From the NCBI RefSeq assembly GCF_014224155.1, contig NZ_JAASUI010000006.1, positions 35,545 to 99,544 of the forward strand: 64,000 nucleotides of DNA, written 5' to 3'. The position numbers and the translations under genes are program-made. Numbering within the stretch: position 1 is the first letter of the stretch; each line of letters opens with the position of its first letter. The notes below the pieces were generated by a model. That model had not been told where the DNA came from, ran no database searches, and was given only the letters and a program-made list of their open reading frames with translations. Positions 15,336 to 24,911 of this stretch are shown here, piece after piece. The stretch comes from Listeria cossartiae subsp. cossartiae. GTDB lineage: Bacteria; Bacillota; Bacilli; Lactobacillales; Listeriaceae.

Positions 15336-18300
15336 CTATTTCGCCGCTCCGGCAACTAATTTTCCATCTTTATGTTCATAAAAAGCTTGTAATTCTGCTT
15401 CATCGTGTGTTTTTCCAGTTTGTTCAAGCGTTGTGATTCTTGTTAGCATCATTTCATATTCATTTGGAATAACGAAGATGAAATTCGCTTGCTCCGCTTC
15501 CCAATTGCTGAGAATGGCTTTGGCAAACTCGCTTCCTGTAAGATTTGCGTGTTGTTCGATTAGCTGCTTCAATTTAGCTAATTCAGACGCAGCTAACTTG
15601 GAACGGCTGTTTACTAGTTCGTGATTGATTTTAGTAGTAGTTTCTTGTTTATTGTTAGTATAAATGTAAGCTACTCCACCAGACATTCCGGCCGCAAAGT
15701 TCTCGCCAATTTCTCCGAGGATAACGACTGCACCGCCTGTCATATATTCACAACCGTTGTCGCCAATACCTTCTACGACAGCTGTCGCACCACTATTCCG
15801 AACGGCGAAACGCGCACCCGCTTTTCCGTGCATATAAGCATGTCCGCCAGTTGCACCGTATAGCGTTACATTTCCGACAATCGCAGAATCATGTGGTTTG
15901 ATTGGTGTTTTCGCATCTGGACTGACAATTAATTTACCACCAGAAAGCCCTTTACCGAAGTAGTCATTGGCATCGCCGTGGATTCGCAGCGTCATACCAA
16001 GCGGCGTATAAGCACCAAAACTTTGACCTGCTGAACCAACAAAATCAAGCGAAATCGTATCTTCTGGCAAACCTTCTGCGCCGTACTTTTTACTAATAAA
16101 GGATCCAGCAATCGTCCCAATCGCACGGTCAATGTTGCGTACAGCGAAAGTTCCAGTTACTTTTTCACCGTTTTCAAGTGCCGGTTTAATTAATGGCACA
16201 ATTTCGCGCATATCGAGTGTTTGGTCGATTTTATGATCTTGTTGTTTGGTGCAATATTGGACTTGATTTTTATAGAAATCATCACTGTAAAGCATATTCG
16301 AAAAGTCGATGTATTTCGCTTTCCAATGCGCCTCTTTTTTCTCGTGGGTCGTTAGTAACTCTTTATGTCCAATTACTTCTGTCAAACTTCTAAAGCCAAG
16401 TTCCGCCATCATTTCACGCATTTCTGCAACAATAAAATGGAAGAAGTTTACTACGTAGTCTGCGGAACCATTGAATTTTTTACGAAGTTCTGGATTTTGT
16501 GTTGCTACACCAACTGGACATGTATCTAAATGGCAAACGCGCATCATAACGCAACCAAGTGTTACAAGTGGCGCAGTGGCGAACCCGAATTCTTCCGCTC
16601 CTAGCATTGCGGCAACTAAGACATCTTTCCCAGTCATTAGTTTTCCGTCCGTTTCGACAACGACTTTGTTTCTTAGGCCATTTAGAAGTAAAGTTTGGTG
16701 CGTTTCCGCTAAGCCGATTTCCCACGGTACACCCGCGTGACGGATACTCGTTCTTGCGGCAGCACCAGTTCCACCTTCATAACCACTTACCAAAATAACG
16801 TCGGCATTCCCTTTCGCTACCCCAGCAGCAATCGTACCAATACCGGTTTTCGAAACTAGCTTCACGTTAACGCGCGCATTTTGGTTGGCATTTTTTAAAT
16901 CGAAAATTAGTTGCGATAAATCTTCAATCGAATAAATATCATGATGCGGCGGTGGCGAAATAAGGCCAACACCTGTTGTGGAGCCACGTGTTTTCGAAAT
17001 CCATGGATATACTTTATTCCCTGGCAAATGTCCACCCTCGCCCGGTTTTGCGCCTTGAGCCATTTTGATTTGCAGTTCTTCTGCATTGACCAAATAATGA
17101 CTTGTTACGCCGAAACGACCAGAGGCAATTTGTTTGATGGCACTTCTACGCCAGTCGCCATTTTCGTCCGGTGTAAAGCGGTTCGGGTTTTCGCCGCCTT
17201 CCCCACTATTACTTTTTCCGCCGATGCGGTTCATCGCGATAGCAAGCGCCTCATGAGCTTCTTGGCTAATTGAACCATAAGACATCGCACCTGACTTAAA
17301 TCGTTTGAAAATCGCTTCTGCTGGCTCTACCTCGTCCAGTGGAATCGGCTTGCGATCACTTGTAAAAGTTAACAGCCCTCTTAAAAAGGCATTATTTTGA
17401 TTTTGCATTAAATCTGAATATAAATTATACGTTTCGCGGTCATTTTCGCGCGTCGCTTGTTGCAAGGAATGAATCGCCAGTGGATTGTATACATGGTATT
17501 CTCCATTGGAACGCCATTGATACTCGCCGCCAGTATTCAGCGTGAAACTTTGGTAGCCAATATCATGATAGGCTTCGCGGTGACGTAACCAAGCTTCTTG
17601 GGCAATTACTTCTAGTGGAATCCCGCCAATTTGGGAAGCTGTTCCTGGGAAATAATGTTTAATCACATCATCGCCAATTCCGATAGCTTCAAAAATCTGC
17701 GCACCTCGGTAACTTTGGACAGTTGAGATCCCCATTTTCGACATAATTTTCAAAATGCCGTCCGTGATAGCTTCAATATAGCGACTTTCCGCCTCATCAA
17801 GCGTAAAGCCTTTGATGCGACCTTCTTTAATTAAGCCATCAAATGTATCAATAGCTAGACTTGGGAATACTGCATCCGCCCCGTAGCCAATTAATAACGC
17901 ACATTGGTGCACATCGCGGGCTTCCGCTGTTTTCACAATAATACTAACTTGTGTCCGCGTTCCTGCTTTGACTAAATGATGATGCAAGCCACTTACAGCT
18001 AGCAATGAAGGAATACCAATCCAATCCGCATCCACGCCATCATCTGTTAATACAAGCAACTCTGCGCCGCCTGCGATTTTTTTATCGGCTTCTATAAACA
18101 ATGCTTCCAAGCGCGCCTCTAAGCTGTCACGCTCTTCTGCTTTAAATAAAATCGATAACGTTTCCGTTTGTTTCGCGAATTTCGTTTGCTGTGCAAGTGC
18201 CGCAAATTCTTTTCGTGATAAAATTGGTGTTTTCAATCGAATTCGGTTCGCATTTTTCGCCGTAGGATTTAAAATATTTCCTTCATCCCCGAGCAGCGTC

Positions 18301-19928
18301 ATTGCAGAAGTAACCGTTTCTTCACGAATCCCATCAATTGGCGGGTTCGTTACTTGAGCAAAAAGTTGTTTGAAATAATTAAATAATACTTGCGGACGTT
18401 GGCTTAAAACGGCAAGTGGTGCGTCATAACCCATTGCGCCCATTGGATCTTTTTTCTCCGTTACCATCGGAATCAAAATTTTATTTAATTCGTCTTGCGT
18501 GTAACCAAATGCGCGTTGTTTTTTAAAGCGTTCGGACTTATCCATCGCTTCATAACGTAAATCTGCTGGCACTAAGTCAGCAATCTCCGTCATTTCCGCA
18601 TTCAGCCATTCACGGTAAGGCTTTTCAGTTGTCAGTTCTGTTTTTAATTCAGAATCCGTCACAATGCGTCCTTCTTCTAAATCGATTAATAGCATTGTCC
18701 CCGCGCCAACCGTTTCTTTGCGAATAATCTCACTCGGCTCAACTGGTACAACACCCGTTTCCGAAGAATAAATAATCGTATGGTCTTTCGTTTCATAATA
18801 ACGCGCCGGACGTAAACCATTTCTATCCAAAATAGTCCCGATAACGCGACCATTCGTAAATGAAATCGAAGTCGGTCCATCCCACGGCTCCATTAGCGTA
18901 CTATGATATTCGTAAAAAGCGCGTTTCGGATCTGTCATGTGCGGATTTTTGTCCCAAGGTTCTGGAATAAGCATCATCGCCGCATGAGGTAACGAACGCC
19001 CAGCTTGCACTAAAAATTCCAGCGCATTATCCAAAGTCGCTGAGTCACTACCACTTTCATCAATAATTGGAAGTAACTTCGCTAAATCGTCACCAAGTAA
19101 GCCAGATTCTGCTCTTTTCTCCCGAGCTTTCATCCAGTTAACATTGCCACGTTGCGTATTAATTTCACCGTTATGAATTAAATAACGATACGGATGCGCC
19201 CGCTCCCAACTAGGAAACGTATTCGTTGAAAAGCGCGAATGCACTAGCGCAAAAGCTGATACGTAAGCCGGATCCGCTAAATCTAAATAATATTGATTAA
19301 TTTGTTCTGGTAGTAACATTCCTTTAAAAATAACCGTTCGCGTTGATAAACTTGGAACGTAGAAAGTTTCTGTAATTTGTTCAGAAGTCGCAGCAAACTT
19401 TTCGACTTGTTTTCTAATTAAATAAAGTGCCCGTTCAAATCCCGCTTCATCTAGCTCAGCATTTTTTTGAATGAATAATTGATAAATTGCTGGTTCTGTT
19501 TCTCTTGCACCCGCGCCAACCTTTGTTACATCCGTTGGCAATTTGCGCCAGCCAAGAAAAATTTGTCCTTCACTCGCAATCAGTTTTTCTGTTTCAGCCA
19601 TTAAGCATTCGCGTTCGGTTTTAGTTTGCGGGAAATTAAACATCCCAACAGCATAATGATATTTTTCAGGCAAATGAATTCCTAATTTGCTACATTCACG
19701 TCGGAAGAAAGAGTCAGAAATTTCAAGTAAAATACCAGCTCCATCGCCCGTATCTCCACCAACTTCTCCGCCGCGGTGCTTTAATTGGCAAAGCATATGA
19801 ATCCCTTGCTCGACAATTTTATGAGAGGAAATCTTTTTAATATTTGCTACGAAGCCAATTCCACAAGCATCGTGTTCATTTTCTGGATTGTATAGGCCGT
19901 GTTTTTTTGGTAAATTAGTTTGTTTCAT
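15336..19928 (-). CDS. gltB: Glutamate synthase (NADPH) large subunit
   Basis: A 1530-residue enzyme, called gltA in Bacillus nomenclature. Cys22 (NEHDACGIGF) is the glutaminase nucleophile, exposed after removal of a propeptide of about 21 residues. The class II amidotransferase domain covers the first 400 residues. The central domain and the FMN-binding synthase domain follow (GEGGENPNRF, PGEGGHLPG). The 3Fe-4S cysteines lie in CVMMRVCHLDTCPVG near residue 1132. The C-terminal beta-helix is rich in glycine repeats (GATGGHAYMHGKAG). It forms the ammonia-assimilating GOGAT complex with GltD. GGAGGAACTAGG precedes the ATG. GltC is divergently encoded and probably activates it. Confidence 0.97.
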   Translation of the reverse strand: MKQTNLPKKHGLYNPENEHDACGIGFVANIKKISSHKIVEQGIHMLCQLKHRGGEVGGDTGDGAGILLEISDSFFRRECSKLGIHLPEKYHYAVGMFNFPQTKTERECLMAETEKLIASEGQIFLGWRKLPTDVTKVGAGARETEPAIYQLFIQKNAELDEAGFERALYLIRKQVEKFAATSEQITETFYVPSLSTRTVIFKGMLLPEQINQYYLDLADPAYVSAFALVHSRFSTNTFPSWERAHPYRYLIHNGEINTQRGNVNWMKAREKRAESGLLGDDLAKLLPIIDESGSDSATLDNALEFLVQAGRSLPHAAMMLIPEPWDKNPHMTDPKRAFYEYHSTLMEPWDGPTSISFTNGRVIGTILDRNGLRPARYYETKDHTIIYSSETGVVPVEPSEIIRKETVGAGTMLLIDLEEGRIVTDSELKTELTTEKPYREWLNAEMTEIADLVPADLRYEAMDKSERFKKQRAFGYTQDELNKILIPMVTEKKDPMGAMGYDAPLAVLSQRPQVLFNYFKQLFAQVTNPPIDGIREETVTSAMTLLGDEGNILNPTAKNANRIRLKTPILSRKEFAALAQQTKFAKQTETLSILFKAEERDSLEARLEALFIEADKKIAGGAELLVLTDDGVDADWIGIPSLLAVSGLHHHLVKAGTRTQVSIIVKTAEARDVHQCALLIGYGADAVFPSLAIDTFDGLIKEGRIKGFTLDEAESRYIEAITDGILKIMSKMGISTVQSYRGAQIFEAIGIGDDVIKHYFPGTASQIGGIPLEVIAQEAWLRHREAYHDIGYQSFTLNTGGEYQWRSNGEYHVYNPLAIHSLQQATRENDRETYNLYSDLMQNQNNAFLRGLLTFTSDRKPIPLDEVEPAEAIFKRFKSGAMSYGSISQEAHEALAIAMNRIGGKSNSGEGGENPNRFTPDENGDWRRSAIKQIASGRFGVTSHYLVNAEELQIKMAQGAKPGEGGHLPGNKVYPWISKTRGSTTGVGLISPPPHHDIYSIEDLSQLIFDLKNANQNARVNVKLVSKTGIGTIAAGVAKGNADVILVSGYEGGTGAAARTSIRHAGVPWEIGLAETHQTLLLNGLRNKVVVETDGKLMTGKDVLVAAMLGAEEFGFATAPLVTLGCVMMRVCHLDTCPVGVATQNPELRKKFNGSADYVVNFFHFIVAEMREMMAELGFRSLTEVIGHKELLTTHEKKEAHWKAKYIDFSNMLYSDDFYKNQVQYCTKQQDHKIDQTLDMREIVPLIKPALENGEKVTGTFAVRNIDRAIGTIAGSFISKKYGAEGLPEDTISLDFVGSAGQSFGAYTPLGMTLRIHGDANDYFGKGLSGGKLIVSPDAKTPIKPHDSAIVGNVTLYGATGGHAYMHGKAGARFAVRNSGATAVVEGIGDNGCEYMTGGAVVILGEIGENFAAGMSGGVAYIYTNNKQETTTKINHELVNSRSKLAASELAKLKQLIEQHANLTGSEFAKAILSNWEAEQANFIFVIPNEYEMMLTRITTLEQTGKTHDEAELQAFYEHKDGKLVAGAAK

Positions 19929-20049
19929 CCTAGTTCCTCCTCTTCAAAAACCGAATCTTTGTAGGTCTTTCTGGTAATTATTCAAATTAACTGACAATTA
20001 ACCAGCGATTCAGCTTACCTTACATTTCTTGTAGTATCTATTTTATTCC

Positions 20050-20103
20050 TTTTCATTTATCGAAACAATATATATAATAGAATAAAACAATCTCATTTTG
20101 AGA
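20050..20103 (+). promoter_or_regulatory. gltC promoter and GltC palindromic operator
   Basis: TATAAT lies at 20073-20078, with a weak -35 TTTTCA 17 bases upstream. A palindrome TCTCATTTTGAGA at 20091-20103 follows within the predicted gltC leader and closely resembles the GltC box of Bacillus. Bound GltC would repress its own gene and activate gltB from the far side. Confidence 0.7.
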
Positions 20104-20120
20104 ACAATCGGAGGTAAGAA

Positions 20121-21008
20121 ATGGAACTACGACAATTAAAGTATTTTATGGAAGTAGCCCGCGTCGAGCATATGACCAAAGCTAGTGAGAATTTGCACGT
20201 AGCCCAATCTGCCGTAAGTAGACAGATAACGAAACTGGAAGAAGAACTCGGTGTGCATTTATTTGACCGTGTTGGTAGAAATATGCAACTTACAAGTGTC
20301 GGTCAAGAGTTTCTAAAGCAAGCCGCCATCGCTTTAAATGAATTGCAAAAAGCCGAAGCGCTCGTAACGGAATACACCGATCCCGCAAAAGGAACCGTCC
20401 GCGTTGGCTTACCTAACTCGCTTTCGACCAAAGTTTTGCCATCCGTCATTTCTACTTTCCGGGAAAAATATCCGCAAATCACCTATAAATTTATGGAAGG
20501 AACCAATGAAGAGCTTACCGAAATGTTGCTAAACGGCGCGCTTGATATGACTTTCTTATCCCCCGTCCCCGAATCTAGTGACCAAATCGAAGCCATTCGT
20601 TTCTTTGATGAGAAATTGAAATTAATCGTTCCCGAGAATCATCCGCTTGCTGAAAACTTTAATGTTTCCCTAAAAGAACTTGCTACCGAAAAATTCGTTC
20701 TTTACCCGGAAGACTTTGATTTATATAAAATCGTAACAAAAGCCGCCAATAAAAAAGGCTTCGCGCCGCAAATTGCTTTTCAAAGTAGAGATTTTTATAC
20801 GATTCAAGGGCTGGTCGGGGCTGGACTTGGTATTAGCATTTTACCGGAAATGATTTTAGATGGTGCGATTTTTAAAGAAACGAAAAGTATTGCGTTGCGC
20901 GACAAAGAATTGCGCCGTTCGGTTGGGATTATTACGACAAAAAAACGGAACCTATCCCCTTCCGAGAATTTGTTCCGTTCGTTTATTATTTCGTTCTTTT
21001 CTAATTAA
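20121..21008 (+). CDS. gltC: LysR-family activator of glutamate synthase
   Basis: A 295-residue LysR-type regulator. The N-terminal winged helix is MELRQLKYFMEVARVEHMTKASENLHVAQSAVSRQI, and the effector domain begins GTVRVGLPNSLSTKVLP. Divergent orientation to gltBD across 192 bp, and a GltC-like box upstream, support the name. In Bacillus the protein activates gltAB when 2-oxoglutarate is plentiful. GGAGGTAAGAA precedes the ATG. Its last four bases overlap the end of the convergent acetyltransferase gene. Confidence 0.9.
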   Translation: MELRQLKYFMEVARVEHMTKASENLHVAQSAVSRQITKLEEELGVHLFDRVGRNMQLTSVGQEFLKQAAIALNELQKAEALVTEYTDPAKGTVRVGLPNSLSTKVLPSVISTFREKYPQITYKFMEGTNEELTEMLLNGALDMTFLSPVPESSDQIEAIRFFDEKLKLIVPENHPLAENFNVSLKELATEKFVLYPEDFDLYKIVTKAANKKGFAPQIAFQSRDFYTIQGLVGAGLGISILPEMILDGAIFKETKSIALRDKELRRSVGIITTKKRNLSPSENLFRSFIISFFSN

Positions 21009-21523
21009 GCATTTACCGAAAACGCAGCTGGATAATGAATCGTTCCTGCTAAATTTTCTAAACTGGCATCATACAGTTCTAACAACATAAAGTATTCAGC
21101 AGGCACATCAAATGGCGCTGGAATCGCAAATTGCTCAGAAGGAATAAATCCAAATCGCGGATAATAATCAGCATGTCCAAGTACAGCAATGGCCGGATAT
21201 GCTTTTTCGCGTGATAACCGGATTCCTTCTTCCATTAGCCTTGAACCCACTCGCTTCCCCTGATATTCAGGTAAAACGGCTAGTGGGGCAAGGGCTAAAA
21301 TAAACCTGCTACGCCCAGCTGTCTCAAGCGAAATTTCGCTAAACATAATATAGCCAACAATGCGACCATCCTCTGATTCTGCTACAAGAGATAATCCCGG
21401 CTGGTAATAGTCAGATGTCCGAATGCTTTCAACTAAGTCAGCTTCTACACTACCATTAAAAGCTTCCTCATTCACGTGACGAATCGCCTGATAATCTTGT
21501 GGTTGTTCTTTCCGAATAATCAT
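21005..21523 (-). CDS. GNAT-family N-acetyltransferase (YhbS-like)
   Basis: A 172-residue protein. The GNAT core includes the acetyl-CoA loop LPEYQGKRVGSRLMEEGI near residues 80-98 (Q/R-x-x-G-x-G/A pattern) and beta-strand ALAPLAVLPEY before it. The PAAF motif near the C-terminus also occurs in the YhbS group. The acceptor is unknown. It begins two bases after the dehydrogenase gene ends, so the two are one transcript. Confidence 0.85.
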   Translation of the reverse strand: MIIRKEQPQDYQAIRHVNEEAFNGSVEADLVESIRTSDYYQPGLSLVAESEDGRIVGYIMFSEISLETAGRSRFILALAPLAVLPEYQGKRVGSRLMEEGIRLSREKAYPAIAVLGHADYYPRFGFIPSEQFAIPAPFDVPAEYFMLLELYDASLENLAGTIHYPAAFSVNA

Positions 21524-21525
21524 TT

Positions 21526-22632
21526 TTACTTCGTCACTCGTTTCATTGCCATGCTATCTTCCAGTTGTTTCATCGCATTTAACACGACCTCTGCCGTCAT
21601 TTCACCTGGCATCATATGGATTGTTTCATGCGGTTCAGTAGCGCGCTTAGCAACAGCAATAAGCGTTTCATCCGCAAGTGTCGCAAGCCCCATATCATAT
21701 AAACTTGTTGGAAGTCCTAGTTTGGAATAAAAAGGTAATAGTTGTTCGATTTCATCCCAACGATTTTCAATGACTAATTGCACTAAAATTCCATACGCTA
21801 CTTTATTACCATGCAATAAGTGATGCGTTTCTGGAACCATCGTTAACGCGTCATGAATCGAATGCGCTCCTGCACAACGACCATAATCGTCCCCAAAACC
21901 GCCAACCATTCCGCCAACTAAAATGTTGGTTTCGATAATTTTAACGAATGCTTCATTTAGGGCTTGTTTATCCATGGCAGCAAGTGCTTCTTCACTGTAT
22001 TGCAACAAGTTATCACGACACATTTTCGCAGCAATGTGGGCAATTTCGATTTCGACGGATTTGCTCGGTAAAGAGTTAATAATCACATCTGCTTCGTACC
22101 ATTTTGCTAACGTATCACCAATTCCCGCAACAAGTAGTTCTTTTGGAGAATCTAAAATCATTTCTGGATCAATTAATAATAACGCATTACTGCTAGCGAA
22201 TACATCATAACGAATCATCGCGCCCGCTTCGTCATACATCACACTAAGCGGTGTATAGGCAGCACAAGTAGATGCAAGTGTAGGTAAAATAATGACTGGC
22301 AAACGTAAAACCGCGGCTGCTGCTTTACATACATCGGCAATTTTCCCGCCACCAACTGCAATAATCGCATCCATCTTGTTTGTTTCCATTATCGCTACCA
22401 GACGATCACGTTCCTCGTAGGTAGAACCACCATTATATACTTCAAAAGTAGATGTAACCGTTGATAATTCAGGGAATTTATTTTTAGCAACTTCCCAAGA
22501 AGCATTTCCACGAACTACTAACACATTTTTCAAACCGCGGCGTTCTAAATGAGTGGGCAACGTTTTCCACGCGCCAACTTGGCAAAAATACTCTTGCGGA
22601 GCTCCGCGAACAATCAATTCTTTATTCAACAA
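21526..22632 (-). CDS. Iron/zinc-containing alcohol dehydrogenase, glycerol-dehydrogenase-like
   Basis: A 368-residue GldA-type dehydrogenase. The NAD-binding half has AIIAVGGGKIADVCKAAA, and metal ligands are expected from GIGDTLAKWYEAD, GAHSIHDAL and HHLLHGNKVAYG. Family members oxidise glycerol to dihydroxyacetone, but related subfamilies use other polyols or act in lipid synthesis, so the substrate is uncertain. The start is TTG, with AAGGGATGATTT upstream and a second TTG adjacent; no ATG or GTG is available in frame. It has its own strong promoter at 22690-22718. Confidence 0.85.
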   Translation of the reverse strand: MLNKELIVRGAPQEYFCQVGAWKTLPTHLERRGLKNVLVVRGNASWEVAKNKFPELSTVTSTFEVYNGGSTYEERDRLVAIMETNKMDAIIAVGGGKIADVCKAAAAVLRLPVIILPTLASTCAAYTPLSVMYDEAGAMIRYDVFASSNALLLIDPEMILDSPKELLVAGIGDTLAKWYEADVIINSLPSKSVEIEIAHIAAKMCRDNLLQYSEEALAAMDKQALNEAFVKIIETNILVGGMVGGFGDDYGRCAGAHSIHDALTMVPETHHLLHGNKVAYGILVQLVIENRWDEIEQLLPFYSKLGLPTSLYDMGLATLADETLIAVAKRATEPHETIHMMPGEMTAEVVLNAMKQLEDSMAMKRVTK

Positions 22633-22689
22633 AAATCATCCCTTCTGTCTGGCACGGTCGGATATTCGGCTGCGACATTTATAATTCAA

Positions 22690-22718
22690 ATTGTATAGGA
22701 ACTTAAACCTACTGTCAA
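22690..22718 (-). promoter_or_regulatory. Promoter of the GldA-like/acetyltransferase operon
   Basis: The minus strand reads TTGACA, 17 bases, TACAAT: a near-consensus sigma-A promoter. The -35 lies five bases from the end of the preceding binding-protein gene, so this operon can be transcribed independently of the T-box. Confidence 0.8.
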
Positions 22719-22723
22719 ACTAG

Positions 22724-23539
22724 CTACTGCTTGGCGATTTCGTCATCACCAAACCATTTTTTACTAATTTCTTGCATTTTTCCTTCTTTGTATAATTTTT
22801 CAAAAGCTTCATTGATTTTTGTTTGTAATTCTTTATCACTTTTGCGCATTCCAACAGCAAAATCTGTCGCATCAAAACCGCCAGTTACAATGTTGTAATC
22901 GTCTTTATTTTTTTGTTTATCAATATAATAACGCGCGTAAACTTCATCAATAATTAAACCGTCAATCCGTTTGTTATTTAAATCAATAAAAGCCGTATCG
23001 AAGGTATCATATAATTCTGGCTCATTGTTACTTATAATATCTGTCAGCACTTCTGGTTTGTTCGCCATATCATCAATCGAACTTGCACCATTTTGGGCTC
23101 CGAGTGTTTTATCTTTCATATCGCTAAATTGATTAATATTGCTCGATTTCAACGTTACTAGCACTTGCTCGTTTTTCATGTAGGCGTTACTAAAAGCGAC
23201 TTGTTTCTTTCTAGCATCTGTCACAGTATAGCCATTCCAAATTAAATCAATCGAGCCGTTTTTCAGTTCTGATTCTTTCATCGTCCAATCAATCGGCGTG
23301 AACTTCGCTTTAATGCCATATTCCGCAAAAACAGCTTTCGCCAAATCAATATCAAAACCGACTAAATTATCATCTTTATCTCGAAATCCCATTGGTACAA
23401 AACTATCATCTAAACCAATCACGACTTCCTTGTCTTTATTGATTCGCTCCCATTGGTCTTCTTTCGATTCGCTGCTGGAACAAGCTCCCAGCGCTAACAT
23501 CACAACCGCCATTACAGCTATTAATAGTCCTTTTTTCAT
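22724..23539 (-). CDS. Amino-acid ABC transporter substrate-binding lipoprotein
   Basis: A 271-residue family 3 (polar amino acid) binding protein. The signal peptide MKKGLLIAVMAVVMLALGAC ends in lipobox LGAC. The mature sequence has VIGLDDSFVPMGFRDKDDNLVGFDIDLAKAV, the signature of this family, and FTPIDWTMKESELKNGSIDLIWNGYT. It captures an amino acid outside the cell for the downstream-acting permease and ATPase encoded in the same operon. The T-box leader upstream of the operon indicates control by one uncharged tRNA, so the substrate is probably the cognate amino acid. The gene begins one base after the ATPase gene ends. Confidence 0.9.
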   Translation of the reverse strand: MKKGLLIAVMAVVMLALGACSSSESKEDQWERINKDKEVVIGLDDSFVPMGFRDKDDNLVGFDIDLAKAVFAEYGIKAKFTPIDWTMKESELKNGSIDLIWNGYTVTDARKKQVAFSNAYMKNEQVLVTLKSSNINQFSDMKDKTLGAQNGASSIDDMANKPEVLTDIISNNEPELYDTFDTAFIDLNNKRIDGLIIDEVYARYYIDKQKNKDDYNIVTGGFDATDFAVGMRKSDKELQTKINEAFEKLYKEGKMQEISKKWFGDDEIAKQ

Positions 23540-23540
23540 C

Positions 23541-24188
23541 TTAAATTGCCTCCTTTTTTAGTGGTTCGACTTCCATCATTTGATCCGCTACTTTTTCTGC
23601 AAAAGTGTGGTCATGCGTGACGATAATCTGCGTAATCCCAACCTTCTTCAAACTTAAAATTAACGCTGCCACGTGGTCACGTAAGTCGGGATCGAGCGCC
23701 GATGTCGGTTCATCAAACAAGAGTACTTTCGGGTTCATCGCAAGCGCGCGAGCAATAGCTACACGCTGTTTTTGTCCACCCGATAATTGGAACGGCATAC
23801 TTTCCGCTTTATCGGCCAAATCGAGTAATCCTAGTAATCTTGTTGCTTCTTTGATGGCTTCGTCTTTTTTTGTTTTCCGAGCAAGCGTTGGCGCCAAAAT
23901 CAAATTATCGAGAACACTTAAATGTGGAAACAAGTGGAATTCTTGGAACACAACACCAATCGTATTTTCGACATCTTTGCGTGACATTGGGTCAATTTTC
24001 TCCCCATCAATGAAAATTTCGCCAGCGTCCATTTTTTCCAGTCCACTAATACAGCGAAGTAAAGTAGTTTTCCCGCCACCTGATGGCCCGACGATAGAAA
24101 GTATTTCACCATTTTGCAAGGTTATATTCACATTATCTAAAATCGTTTTTTGATCAAATTTTTTCGATAATTTTTTAATTTCCAACAT
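23541..24188 (-). CDS. Amino-acid ABC transporter ATP-binding protein
   Basis: A 215-residue ATPase with Walker A GPSGGGKTTLL, a Q-loop in VFQEFHLFPHLSV, signature LSGGQKQRVAIARAL, Walker B VLLFDEPTSALDP and switch histidine VTHDH. I place the start at the ATG 24186-24188, eight bases after GAGG. An in-frame GTG three codons earlier lies inside the ribosome binding site itself. It is the middle gene of a permease-ATPase-binding protein operon. Confidence 0.93.
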   Translation of the reverse strand: MLEIKKLSKKFDQKTILDNVNITLQNGEILSIVGPSGGGKTTLLRCISGLEKMDAGEIFIDGEKIDPMSRKDVENTIGVVFQEFHLFPHLSVLDNLILAPTLARKTKKDEAIKEATRLLGLLDLADKAESMPFQLSGGQKQRVAIARALAMNPKVLLFDEPTSALDPDLRDHVAALILSLKKVGITQIIVTHDHTFAEKVADQMMEVEPLKKEAI

Positions 24189-24198
24189 TTTCTTCACC

Positions 24199-24840
24199 TC
24201 ATTTATAATAACTAAAACGTTTTTCGAGTTGTTTAAATAGTATGGTTAGGATAGCAGTTAATGCTAAGTAGATTGCTGCCACTAATACGAGTGGGATTAG
24301 GGTAACGTCTCGACTCATGGCAATTTTCCCTGCTCTTAATAAGTCGCCGATTCCGAGGATATAAACTAAGGAAGAATCTTTTACTAAGTTGATGACCTCA
24401 TTCCCAATCGCTGGTAAGACACGTTTAACCACTTGCGGTAAGACGATTTTTCGAAGTGTTTGACCATACGTCAGACCCAAAACCTTCGCACTTTCATATT
24501 GTCCATTTTCGATAGATAGAAAGCCGCCGCGGAAAATCTCTGCAAAATACGCAGCATAATTTAAAATAAAGGCAATAAACACGGCATCCATCCGGTCAAA
24601 TACTACGCCGATAATCGGCAAACCATAATAGATAAAAATTAATTGTAAAAGTAATGGCGTTCCTCGCATAATCCAAATGTAAATATTTAAAATAAATTTA
24701 AGTGGTGCTATTTTGCTAATGTTTCCAACGGCTACGACAGCCCCTAGTGGTATCGAGCAAACTAACGTCACAGCAAAAACGAGTAAGGTTGTTTTTGCCC
24801 CGTCAAGTAAAGCTGGTAAAATTCCCATGATATAATCCAT
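24199..24840 (-). CDS. Amino-acid ABC transporter permease
   Basis: A 213-residue permease of the HisM/GlnP type. The N-terminal segment LLDGAKTTLLVFAVTLVCSIPLGAVVAV is the family signature, with about five helices and the EAA-like loop ESAKVLGLTYGQTLRKIVLPQV. The start is the ATG at 24838-24840 with AAGGAGCGAAGAAAT upstream. A longer reading frame extends 32 codons into the T-box terminator and is not translated. First gene of the T-box-controlled operon. Confidence 0.92.
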   Translation of the reverse strand: MDYIMGILPALLDGAKTTLLVFAVTLVCSIPLGAVVAVGNISKIAPLKFILNIYIWIMRGTPLLLQLIFIYYGLPIIGVVFDRMDAVFIAFILNYAAYFAEIFRGGFLSIENGQYESAKVLGLTYGQTLRKIVLPQVVKRVLPAIGNEVINLVKDSSLVYILGIGDLLRAGKIAMSRDVTLIPLVLVAAIYLALTAILTILFKQLEKRFSYYK

Positions 24841-24863
24841 ATTTCTTCGCTCCTTTTTTAGCA

Positions 24864-24911
24864 TAAAAAAATCTCGTCGCTCTTGGCACAAATTGGCCAA
24901 GAGGACGAGAA
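24864..24911 (-). terminator. T-box regulatory terminator
   Basis: A 15-bp stem (TCTCGTCCTCTTGGC and GCCAAGAGCGACGAGA arms) followed by seven T residues on the minus strand. It is mutually exclusive with the antiterminator that includes the T-box sequence at 24921-24933. Confidence 0.9.

Noticed and set aside
23605..24153. 182-codon ORF antisense to the ATPase gene
   Set aside because: Shadow of a conserved ATPase gene; Ser-rich composition and no ribosome binding site.
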